A stretch of DNA of 64,000 bases, from NCBI GenBank assembly GCA_947623455.1, contig OX392540.1:7891432-7955431 (forward strand). The letters are read 5' to 3'. Origin of the DNA: Mimachlamys varia (lineage: Eukaryota; Mollusca; Bivalvia; Pectinida; Pectinidae). A program made the position numbers and the translations under genes. The notes under the pieces were generated by a model, which was not told the DNA's origin, made no database searches, and was given only the letters and a program-made list of their open reading frames with translations. Below are positions 45,560 through 55,997 of the stretch, in pieces (position 1 is the stretch's first letter; each line of letters opens with the position of its first letter).

Positions 45560-45985
45560 GCATGTTGCATTTGTCAGACAAAACGTGATATTAACAGGAA
45601 TTGGACATTAAGAGAAATATGTTTTTCCACTAAATTTAGTGCATTTCCAAACTCCATAACTAAAAGTAAGATATTCAATGTACATTATAAAGATGTTTCA
45701 ATATAGATAAAACATTATTTCAATCAAAAATCATTTTGGGGTTATTTTTTATTTTCTATGCAACATGTTATCTGAAATTAATGGAAATGACATCATTTTC
45801 TGGATGGATATATTATGTGATTGGTTAAACAACATGATATTAAGAGGAATTCACCTCAAAATACATGATATTAACCAAAATAATCACATAAATTATATAG
45901 AGAGGGAAATGGTGCTTGGGAAAACATGATATAAACAGGAATGTGATATTAACAAAGGTGATATTAAGTAGAGTTCACTGTACCA
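45560..45985 (+). repeat. GATATTAAC-punctuated repeat ending in GAGTTCACTGTAC
   Basis: The word (T)GATATTAA(C/G)AGGAAT recurs at about 45586, 45837, 45867, 45930, 45945 and 45960. The segment closes with GTAGAGTTCACTGTACC (45969-45985). Structurally it parallels the TAACGAA repeat at 22380-22856. Confidence 0.45.
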
Positions 45986-46331
45986 AAATGACAATGACAA
46001 TATAATTCAAGAACAAAATCAATATCGAATCTCAAAATATCAACAAAGAAACAATGTATACAGATGTCATTGGAAAAGTACCAGGGCACAGTAAGAGTTT
46101 ATAATTATCTCTCTCGTGAAGATTCAGTATATGTTTTCACAAACCGTAGCACGCATTGTTAGCAAGACGAAGACCAAGCAGGTTATGCAGGGTGAGGGAA
46201 CCAAACAAACTTTTACATTTATCTTTTCATCAGTTTAAGTTCCGATTGTCTGAGTGGTCTAGCACCATTTATTTACATGTGTGGAGACCTGGCGTACGCA
46301 CCTGACCCTTCTGCTTCTACATTAGTTTAGA

Positions 46332-46436
46332 CATTTTGGATTCCTACCTTTTGGCCCCTAGCATCACTGAAGAGTCCTAGGAGGACGAAACAGCTGTATG
46401 ATGCAGTTTACTTCATTTTGCGGCATACTGTATCTA
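46332..46436 (+). repeat. Family B dispersed repeat, best-preserved copy
   Basis: Contains TTGGCCCCTAGCATCACTGA, GAGTCCTAGGAGGACGAAAC, AGCTGTATGATGCAGTTTAC and GCGGCATACTGTAT in order. This copy shows the block from which the 40-bp minisatellite unit at 35131 derives (its complement reads TCAGTGATGCTAGGGGCCAA). Confidence 0.8.
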
Positions 46437-46800
46437 ATACCAAATTTAAGAAGTGCAGCATATGTATGTGTTACGTGATCCTTAGCGTAACATGGTGTAC
46501 CGACCAAAGGTAGGTCTTTCGACCGAAATTACCTGTGGTAGTTAAAATGACACACCACCGTCACCTGATCTAGATCCCCATTAAACATTGTTTTTAATTG
46601 CTTTATTCTCGTCAAAATTGAAGCCGAATTAAAAAGGCAACATAACCTTTCATTTAGCTTTCTTAATTACGATAATTGAGCGTTTCAATCGCAAAATAGG
46701 AAAACAAATTAAAATTGGTGAGTCATTTTCTATATGAACATTCATAAGTGACCAACTCTTAAAACCTTTTACATCGCTAATTTTGTAATAGATAATAGAT

Positions 46801-46865
46801 ATGGTATGCGAAAAAAAATTAAACTGCATCATACAGCTTCCTCGTCCTCTGAGGACCCTTTAACG
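46801..46865 (-). repeat. Family B dispersed repeat, partial
   Basis: ATGGTATGCG, AAACTGCATCATACAGCTTC and CGTCCTCTGAGGACCC align with other copies. It lies 370 bp from the copy at 46332-46436, in opposite orientation. Confidence 0.7.
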
Positions 46866-47500
46866 ATATAATCATATTTAACTGATATTTACAATATATG
46901 TTGAAAAAGATGATAAACAAACCTAGACCACATGAAAACTAGAAGGGAAAACAAATCATATATGTCATTAGATATATATGAGACGGATTTGATAACAATA
47001 AACCGAAAAAGTACCAACACCAAATTCCAGTTAGAAAAACATATTTACAGATGGAAGTAAATTCATAGTCGTGACGGACTTTGCCGAAAGGCACGGGGAG
47101 TCGAACGTCTACATTATTACTCTAAGATAAGTGCAGATTTTATATAAATAACTTGCCTTGTCGATTAATTCCTAGCTGGTATTAGTGCATACCTCTCCAT
47201 CTGAGGAAATCCCTCCAATAAAAGTTGAAGGCATGTCGAGGAAATGGTTTGACCCATAAATAGCACAGTAAATAGAATTGGAATGAATACGGATTATCTG
47301 GAGAGCTCTTTTCCGAATGAAGGAACCAGCGGTCCTAAAACCGTCACCTTGGTGTGGTCTGACGAGATAACATTATCTTTACTAATTTGATTTGCCCGTA
47401 GTGTTATACACGGCAAGGATAGAAAACAGTTTTACCATGGACCGGACTTTTGCACGTACATGTAGTTATTATTTCGGCAGCTTAGTTGACACGTAAGTTT
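46866..47500. other. Intergenic stretch with isolated B-box-like word
   Basis: CGGGGAGTCGAACG near 47095 is a minus-strand B-box-like word, possibly a SINE remnant. Nothing else was supported. Confidence 0.35.
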
Positions 47501-47850
47501 TATGGTCGCCATCTTGTCTTATTGAGAAAATATTCTATATCTTTGTGTGATATGAATATGGACGTTTTTGAATATTCTCATTAGCGTGTTTGCTTGTTGT
47601 GATTGACAATGATACTCGATTCTCCTTTTGAGGATTTGATGTTTACTTGGATGTGGCCAAGATTGACATGGCGAGTGTAGTCGATTAAGCAGAATATGCT
47701 TACTCTTCCGGAACACCTGGTCTTATTCTCTTGAAATGATACAAGTGTCTACATGTAGATCTTTGCTTTTTTGTATATTTTGCCTCCAGTTTAATCGATT
47801 TTGAGTTAAGATTTTTTGAATTTTGTTAACGTTTCGGTATTCTCAATTTG
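47501..47850 (+). repeat. Family A dispersed repeat, full length
   Basis: Runs from TATGGTCGCCATCTTGTC to GTTTCGGTATTCTCAATTTG and aligns over its whole length with 55655-55997. The core frame is broken here (GTAGTCGATTAAGCAG), so the amino-acid conservation is not universal. Confidence 0.88.
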
Positions 47851-48109
47851 TTTTATCGCATTGTTTTGACCCAGCTATTTGAAGTAGCAGATATCATATT
47901 TAGTGATAAAAACATAACATGACAAACAAACATTCACAAAAGTGTCGACAAAGAACTCCGAGTTAACGGTGTAAGTGAAAACCAAAACACAATCACAAGG
48001 AATAAGAACAAACCCAAATCGGAATATGAAATACATGTTTAGTTATCTACGACAATAATTTAAACAACTTATCCAACTATCAATTAGCCTTGTTGGTCTT
48101 AGAGTTAGC

Positions 48110-48275
48110 ACGCGAGGGGGTCGTTTTGTTGGACGAAACCGGAGTACCTGTACAAACCCACGTGGTCCGGCAGGTAACCCCATACCTTTTCACGTCCGGT
48201 CGGGAAATCAAACCCCGTCCACCTTGGTGAAAGGCAAGTGTGTCATTCTATGCATCTTTCGATCACCTGAATCAT
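48110..48275 (-). mobile_element. tRNA-derived SINE (family 2), diverged
   Basis: Matches the 11279-11446 element on the same strand: GGTGATCGAAAGATGCATAG at the head, GGGGTTTGATTTCCCGAC in the B-box region, then ATGGGGTTACC and CCACGTGGGTTTG. The B box is decayed. Confidence 0.6.
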
Positions 48276-49380
48276 CATATACAGCGGACGGAACTTGTTT
48301 ATCAAGAAAAGTGGGCGTGTCCTTGAAACGTTTTGATGTATCTGGTGATATTGATAAGAATAGGTTTGCCAAATATGATATTTACATAACTTGTTGACTT
48401 ATTTTGAGAAAAGAAAGGAACACTATGATAATGATCTCTGTGTGTAAATTAAAATAAAACTATATTTGGATAATAATTAATCATGATTGTACACCACCCT
48501 TATGTGTTTTCATTCACATTTCACAAAAAAAATATTAGATGTTATACCTGTGTTCAGAATATCTTGGCCGTATAAAAAACCTAATGCGTTAAAGCGACAG
48601 ATGTTTTAACATAACGGGCTTCTTTTACACAATTCGCAACTGGAGACGTTCGTTTACTGCTTGTAATTTCCTTTCTTTGGTATTTGATACGCTTTAAAAC
48701 TGACACAACGGATCCGGTCATTTCAATGTTTAATTGAATGAGATTCAGATTATGTTGCGTCGCTCTCATTAGAACTGTCCCGTATTGTTCAAAGTTCGTT
48801 AAATTATATCCATGCCAGGAACCCATTAATCCTATCAGTGAACAGTAACACCCTAATATATCAAGTCAGCTGTCATATGAAAGGGATGACTCAAAAAGTG
48901 CCGTAATATTAATTACCACGGAGGAACAGCCATTTATATAAAATACCTTCATCTATAGCAAGCTCTATTAATATGATCGCTGGCTAGCGATGATAACATA
49001 ATGATTTATAATAAACCTCATACATCACGACTAGATCAGTTCATTAATAATTGGTTAACATGCTAATGCAGTCATTAGGCAGTAAATGAGAAAATGTCAA
49101 TATTTATCTTCGTTGTGTAATCAATTAGGATAGCTAACATCCGGCGGAGTGCTGCTATTATGTGTTTTCTGATATCACTACGCTAGTGTCAAATGTCTAC
49201 CACGCTATACAGACAGAAACAGAGGATTTAGGTAGGAAACCACCTATAATTAATGTACCTAATAGGTATATTAGGCACACACCATTATACATTGTCAAAT
49301 TACCACGTGTAGCATATTTGTTACAATTCAACGTGACACATTTTCGCAAGATTGTGACCTGTCTGTACTAAATTCAATAT

Positions 49381-49690
49381 CGGCATAGATAAGTCCTTCT
49401 AGATATAAACTAGTTTTGGGACAAGTACTCCTTATACCTATTATTTGTCTTCAGTTAAGCGAAATATGGCTCGTGTTGGATTCAATGGTCTTAGCACCAT
49501 AATTGCCAATTGACACGTTTAGGTTTAAAACATTTGAAGGACCAACTCATATCGAGCAGAACACTCGTGCATTTCGGCATAGATTAGGCTTTCTAGATTT
49601 AAAATAGTTTTAGGACAGATTTTCATTGCACACATTATATTCGTCTTGAGTTAAGCTCTATATTGTTCGGGTTAGATCCAGAACACTAGA
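49381..49690. repeat. Degenerate tandem duplication, about 187 bp apart
   Basis: CGGCATAGATAAGTCCTTCT (49381) recurs as CGGCATAGATTAGGCTTTCT near 49568. Similar spacing holds for TTTTGGGACA/TTTTAGGACA and TTGTCTTCAGTTAAGC/TCGTCTTGAGTTAAGC. Confidence 0.7.
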
Positions 49691-50705
49691 ACAACCCAAA
49701 TGATGCATATTCACTGACGAGGAAAGGCTGAATTTAACAAAATGTATAACTTTGTGGTATGTCTGGCACAAATCAGTCAATTTCAGATGCAAAACACCTG
49801 TGCTTTCTTACTCTGTATTCAATTGTTCTACAAACTTGTGTTGCTCGTCGACAAAACTAAAGTGGGCTGAATTGAAAACAGTACCATTTTGTCCAAACCA
49901 AGATATTTAGATCTGATTGCGGTTAAAACATTCTCTGTGTTGCAGATACGAGTGAAAGTCTTAGAACAAACATTTGGCAGCTGCTATGCAGTCCTGTATT
50001 TGTATTTAAGATCGTAATGAAGTAATTTTCAAATTACACTATAACAACAACATAGTATGATTGTTTACAAATTATTGAAGTAAACATTTGCACGATCGAT
50101 CAAAGCGTTCCTTGTGAAATAACGACGCAATGCTCAATTTTGTTTACTTGTTCATTTTATTCACGTCATTAAAATAATCCATCCAGTTACAGTGCGTACA
50201 TATTAAGACTATAAACATCCAATCAGTGAGGTAGAAAAGATTAATTTGCGAAGTCGTGATGTATGATGTGTATCGATTGCGTCTTGTATTCTACTAAGTG
50301 TTACCATCTGTCCATCCTGTTAAAACGCACTTTCAATTACAGAACCTTCATCTTAAACGAGTGATATATTCTTGTCATATCTGACTATATTTCGCTTTAT
50401 CGTAATTAAAATTTCACACCTTATTGCGGTTGATGTTTTTACTTGATAAAAGCGATAAATACATGTATATTGCGACAGCCATTTTAAAATTTCATAAAAC
50501 GCCGAGGATTGTGTTCGTCAGGCATTTTAAAAGAGTTTTACAGCCGTATAATTGTATAATTAAATGTCGAGTAATGGGTTCCAGTACATCTGCTCTTAAC
50601 AACGAAATCAATTAAAGACATCTTTATTAATCTTGTACATTGTCTTCTAATGAGTGTTGGAGTTAACGCTACTTGTCTACTGCATATTAATTATGATTAT
50701 ATCAT
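49691..50705. other. AT-rich intergenic stretch, nothing recognised
   Basis: No gene or bounded repeat could be supported. Confidence 0.45.
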
Positions 50706-50872
50706 CGAGTGTCGTCGATGAAGCAGATTACGCTTACTCTCCCGGAACACCTGGTCTAATTATATTTTTATTTTACAAAATAAACCATCTTGAATTTCAT
50801 TTTTCCATACTTAGTGAAATCGATCTGGGTACAGATTATGGTTTTGTTAATCCTGTGGTATTCTCTATTTTT
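50706..50872 (+). repeat. Family A dispersed repeat
   Basis: From GAGTGTCGTCGATGAAGCAG to GGTATTCTCTA. The core frame (SVVDEADYAYSPGTPGLI) is open and lies in a 90-codon frame. Confidence 0.82.
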
Positions 50873-52343
50873 ATGACATTTTGTTCCTCTCAAAATAGAG
50901 CATTACAAAGTTTAAATAATAAATAACAAACAAGACACGATTGTTTATTACCAAAAGTGAAACAAATCGTCATTAGAATAATACAAACATGTAGTACTGA
51001 AACAAGAATGTAACTTATTGACAAAACTAAATTCATATGGCATTAGACATATCCCCTGCCTGTAACGTCATTGGCCGGTGACGGAAGTGACGTTCAATTT
51101 TTATTTTACCTTGCTGTATTTACTAAACAGTGGAGCTGCTGCTAGCATTATGAGCTATGTGTTCTGATAATCACTGTCAACAATGGATCTCAATAATTAC
51201 TCAAAGTCAAATTTGAAAGATAAAATTGTTTGTAAATTTCTAATCTTTTCTTTCCTAAACGGTGACATGTTTATTTTTATAAATCTCTCTGAAAATGGTG
51301 ATGACGTAAGCGAAGATTAAATATGAAATATTTTACCTACGAAAAAAATCGCAACATTCCCCTCTTATCGTGTTTTAAAACTATTTGACACTGTAAAAGT
51401 GACTACTTGGGGGAATTAATCATTGATCACTTATGCAATATGACACATCAACACATTTTATCATAATTAAATCGGATATCTACTGTCATCATCTCGAGGA
51501 TTTTAGTGTTTGATATTTTCACTTCGGCATATGATAACAGGGATTGACTAAGTACAGAACAAGTATATATCTGTTTCATTTGATGATTCTGTTGGCAACA
51601 AATGGATGTTTTTTCATATGACGTTTCGATGATTAATACTTTATCACCTTCATCAGACAAATCACCCGTAAAGCGTATACAGTAAGCATAAAGAAGAAAA
51701 ATATGCAAGATATTTTCACGAAAATCGAGTTCTGCTACGCCATAAAGGGCATGCACAATAGCTATTGTACCAAAAGACTCGGTTCAATTATGCTTTGTAT
51801 TAGACTTAGTCATAGGTGTGTGGTAGTCTATGATACCCCTCGTCTCGATTTCGCGCCGTCTATGGCTTCTTTTATATTCCGCGTTAGCAGACGATTGTCG
51901 CTCTCTCCAATACATTAAGTTTTCACCAGTCAATCACATAATGGTTCTGTATGGCATTGTCCAAGATTGCCCCCAATGTAGTTATCTGGGACTCAGGATG
52001 CTTCCTTTGAGGTCTGGTTGATTTCTTTCTTTTTTGGGGTTTCGGCATTTTTTTTTCTAGTATTATTTGTAACCCAAATTCGACGTTCTGTTACTTCAAT
52101 ATACGATTTGTAACAGTTTTTGCATCTAAATTCGTATACGCATTCTGCGACATTTTCTCCCCCTTGGGGTGTACAAGTATATTTTAAAGCGTCCTGTCAG
52201 GCTACATGTTCGTTGCTACGTCATAATTGCGATATATTCTCTGGATAGTTTCGGATATACATTTATTACATAACTGACCCGTTCAGTCATATCATACGGC
52301 CATGTCATCAATATGGTATAACACACGTATAATAATACTATTG
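50873..52343. other. Intergenic stretch with a retroelement-like 3' motif
   Basis: On the minus strand near 51605-51660 the sequence reads TCTGATGAAGGTGATAAAG then ATCATCGAAACGTCATATG. DEG...CGAAACGTC words of this kind often sit at 3' ends of Penelope-like or related repeats. No reverse-transcriptase sequence was found. Confidence 0.3.
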
Positions 52344-52378
52344 TGACGTCATCAACAAATGACGTCTTTATGACGTCA
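52344..52378. promoter_or_regulatory. Cluster of CRE-type TGACGTCA sites
   Basis: Two perfect TGACGTCA palindromes (52344-52351, 52371-52378) flank a near match TGACGTCT (52360-52367). This is the classic CREB/ATF site, three times in 35 bp. No start site is evident nearby, so function is unknown. Confidence 0.45.
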
Positions 52379-52487
52379 TACGATTGTCTTGGTATCGGAA
52401 ATCGTACTGTCAAAGAAGAATTTTGCCTTTCTTAATGAGAGTTTTGGTGTATTTCTCGCAAATATAAGTTATGTGATGAACATAATC

Positions 52488-52622
52488 TTACACTCGTGTT
52501 AATGTAATATGGAATTTATTAAACCTGTTTAAACATTTAATAAATACTCGTCTAAAGGCTCGTGGCATATCAAATTATTGAACTTGTTTAATAAATTCCA
52601 AAGTACATCGACACTCTTGCAA
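52488..52622. repeat. Foldback MITE-like inverted repeat
   Basis: The left end CTTACACTCGTGTTAATGTA then GGAATTTATTAAAC pairs with the right end GTTTAATAAATTCC then GACACTCTTGCAAG. The inner 14 bp are perfect and the outer part imperfect. Confidence 0.7.
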
Positions 52623-53657
52623 GATCTTCTATGATGTTTTATTTTGTTAGTGTCCTAGATTGGGCGCATTTTGTTGGTTTGCAATGCTTTGACACTTTTG
52701 TTTACCCGTGTATTGGACCATTCTGGATATGCACAGGTGTCCATAGACCTAACATTGTAGCCGAAATCGACATCGATTTTCGTGGAAAACGTATCTTAGA
52801 CCTTTGTATATATACGCTTTACTGGTCATTTGTGACTGATGCAGGTGAGACAGTATATAACATATTAGTCATTGAACCGTCACATAAAATCATATATTTG
52901 TTGTGCAACAACAATCACTTTTCCCAGTCCTAAAAAAATGTTGAACAAATCTTATTGTGTCTACACTTCATCTGATTTATGCTGTGTATCAAATTAACTA
53001 CTAATGTCGACTAGTTTGGGGACATAAGAAAAGATAACCATTGCATAATCGTGTTATCCAGCGGAGAGTTTAGAAGAATTAATTTGCTTCGTGTACATCA
53101 CAACGAAGCCCGTTTCTCAAGCTTCTGTGTCGTTTTTGCGTCGTTTGCTTGAACATCATTAAATGCCATCCCCAATGCGTATATATTACAGCTTCACCTT
53201 TTTTAGCATTCTCACCATTTGATACATGCTTTTTCTTGTACATAACTGTGGATATGTGGAATGTTATGGAAAACGGGCGTACACTTAAGACTAACATTGA
53301 GTTATTGGTATGCCTGCATTGCCAGTATGAGAATATCTGTGTACATATTACTGTTTTATTTGCAATGCTGTATTTTTTATCTTTCAGTATAATCGATTAG
53401 ATAATCAATGGTATATTTGATACACGATAAAATGGTGATGATATGTATTAATCGTAGCACGTATGCTATGCTTTACAAAATATCGAAGTAGTGTCAGGCG
53501 TAACATATCTTGCAAGTAACACTCATATTTCTTGTAATCATCTTTTTTTTTTCGTTTCCGGGTCTTCAGATACAGACGCGTTTCGTATCGTCTTGTTTTC
53601 CTGTGTCGGCTGTAATGCGGGTCTTAATTTATAACGTGATATCTGGTTATTGAGTTT
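52623..53657. other. Intergenic stretch, nothing recognised
   Basis: A 100-codon plus-strand frame at 52631-52933 begins MMFYF and is rich in aromatic residues. It has no recognisable family and no gene-like context. Confidence 0.4.
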
Positions 53658-53962
53658 CACTTTTCGAAGATGGACGCTTTTGAGTATGCTAATTAGTGTG
53701 TTTTTTGGTTGTGATTAACAATAATGACTCGATTCTCATTTTGAGGACTTGATGCCACGTAGATTTACATGGCAGGTGACGTCGATGAAGAAGAAGACGC
53801 TTACTTATTAGGAACACCTGTCGTATTATCTTATACTTTTACCATGGTCTCCAGGTAAATCTTTCCTTTGTTGATGATATTTTGCCAGATGTTTCGGAAG
53901 AGTAGGCGTTTTCTGCTACATCGACGACACCTGCCATGTAAATCTTAGGTCACATCAAAGCT
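53658..53962. repeat. Family A repeats, inverted pair
   Basis: A plus-strand copy (53658-53886, core GTGACGTCGATGAAGAAGAA) abuts a partial minus-strand copy (53887-53962) at the TTTTGCC/AGATGTTTCGG junction. The pair could fold into a stem. Confidence 0.75.
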
Positions 53963-54384
53963 TAACATTTCTACGATACAAGCCAAAGTTTCTTAAGGAA
54001 GCCTAGAACACTGAGGTACATCTACAATTTCAAGTTCCTTCCATTATAAGACAAACTGTATATGACTTATTGTAACATCACTATCTAATTTAAAACACAT
54101 TTTAAGATGGAGGAGACATTTCCTGACAAGAATAACAAATCAATACCGTTTTCCATAACAATGGATCCTATTTCATTTCAAAATTGATGTACACATATAT
54201 TTGAATAACAAAGACAAGACTTATATATCTCATTTAAATGCGGGATTTGAAATTAAATTGCCTGACTTCAGTAAATCCTTCCACAGGATTTGTTTTTTAG
54301 CTGTTCGATACGTGGATGTTATAATCAAATGAAACAAGATATATTTGTTGCATTTAATATTGAGAATCAGTAAGTAGAGTCATA
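53963..54384. other. AT-rich stretch, nothing recognised
   Basis: No feature could be supported. Confidence 0.45.
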
Positions 54385-54612
54385 TTCCTTTTGTTTATTG
54401 GTTTATTTTGTTCATGTCCTATTCACAGCCAGGATCATTTAATGACATGCCAGGGTTTCGAGGTGGGGGAAAGCCGGAGTACCCAGAAAAAAACCTACCA
54501 ACCTACGGTCAGTACCTAGTAATTGCCCAACGTGGGTTTCAAACTTGCAATCCAGAGGTGGGGGGCTAGTGGTAGAATGTCGGAACATCTAAACCACTTG
54601 GGAACAGCAGCC
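54385..54612 (-). mobile_element. tRNA-derived SINE (family 1)
   Basis: Minus-strand copy with CCCAAGTGGTTTAGATGTTC at the head, GCAAGTTTGAAACCC in the B-box position, and the body words CTCCGGCTTTCCCCCACC and GGATCCTGGCTGTGAATAGG-like end. It matches 6120-6352 and 61897-62299. Confidence 0.82.
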
Positions 54613-55654
54613 CCCTTTTTAGTTGTGCAAAATATTTAAATAATTTTATTATGAAGGACGTTTGCTTTTAAATAATAATGAGGCTTTATTTTCAAAATTA
54701 GTACATACAAGTTTTAGAGTATCTAAGCAGTGTGGTAAAGCCAATACTGATTTTTACATTATTACAAGATTATTTGGTATGTATGCAATCCCAAGCAAAA
54801 GTATAATGGTCTAGGACAAGATATTTATGTGCTTGTTCTATTCTAGGAAACTACATCATGAAATGCATGAGTCTTTTTTATGATGCACTTAATTTCCCTA
54901 AGAATGCATCATATTCATTATTGGTTCATAATATCCTTTCCTTTCATCCGTTATCGTGATATTCGAAAACACGACCGTTGGGACTCGAACTTCATTTCGT
55001 TCGGCAATAGTGATGTCTATTTCTATCTTTGGTTATTCAATAAATGTCATCCCGGTTAATCACACTCGTATTACATGCGAGCATATTCCATTTGTTCGTC
55101 TGTATAAAACATATTTTTATATGAAGCACAAATAGAGTAAACGGGAAAAGGAGATTTAGATGTCACATGGTTAAACTTCCGGCTAAAGATACAATGCATG
55201 TCATTATTCAAATTGATTATATGGTATTTCAGTATATTAACCAGCATTGTACATTGTACACACTATTGCTTTGAAATGTACAGGAATCGATGAACTCGAG
55301 TTGTTTTGGTGTGCTCTATATCCCCCAAATAGAACCGTCCCTATCAATTTCTTTCCATTTGCATGTATCTCTCTTGACAAAAGTAGTCTTAGGACACCTA
55401 GAGCATGTTGTGTTCCTTGGCAACTGTTTTCATGGAACACCAATGATCAACCTGAATCTCTGGAATTCCTGTGACAAGTTGTTTCGTCACCAGCCGACAT
55501 AAATCATGAAATCTAAATATTTTGAGAAAACCCTATACTTATAAATCAATTCCATCGTGTAAACATCATAGGTTGGAGGAGCAGGATTATTACAAACAAA
55601 CAAACAACACAAGGATTCGAGAGATGCAGGTTGATCAGAACAATGGGCAAGTTT
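54613..55654. other. Intergenic stretch; moderately GC-rich patch at 55240-55500
   Basis: Three overlapping frames of 68-75 codons cover 55237-55502 on both strands. None shows a family signature, so this could be a gene relic or repeat. Confidence 0.35.
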
Positions 55655-55997
55655 AATGGTCGCCATCTTTGTCTCATTGAGAAATATTCTGTATCTTTAA
55701 GTGATATGAAGATGGACGTTTTTGAGTATGCTCATTAGTGTGTTTACTTGTTGTGATTGACAATAATGCTCGGTTCACATTTTGAGAACTTGATGTTTAC
55801 TTGTATGTGACAAAGATTTACATGGCGGGTGTCGTCGATGAAGCAGAAGACGCTTACTCTTCCGAAACACCTGGTCTTATTCCCATGTACGTTTGCAAGA
55901 GTCTCCATGTGAATCTTTCCTTTGTTCAAATTTTGCCTCTGGTTTAAACGATTTTGAGTTTGGAGTATGATTATATTGACGCTTCGGTATTCTCTTA
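55655..55997 (+). repeat. Family A dispersed repeat, reference full-length copy
   Basis: About 343 bp from AATGGTCGCCATCTTTGTC to GCTTCGGTATTCTC. The core GTGTCGTCGATGAAGCAGAA is followed by GACGCTTACTCTTCCGAAAC. The end GTTTGGAGTATGATTATATT is shared with other copies. No inverted termini or target duplication were found, so the class is unknown. Confidence 0.88.

Noticed and set aside
51448..51756. 102-codon minus-strand frame as a retroelement protein
   Set aside because: Only the DEG...CGAAACGTC-type 3' motif is suggestive; no reverse-transcriptase or endonuclease motif was found.
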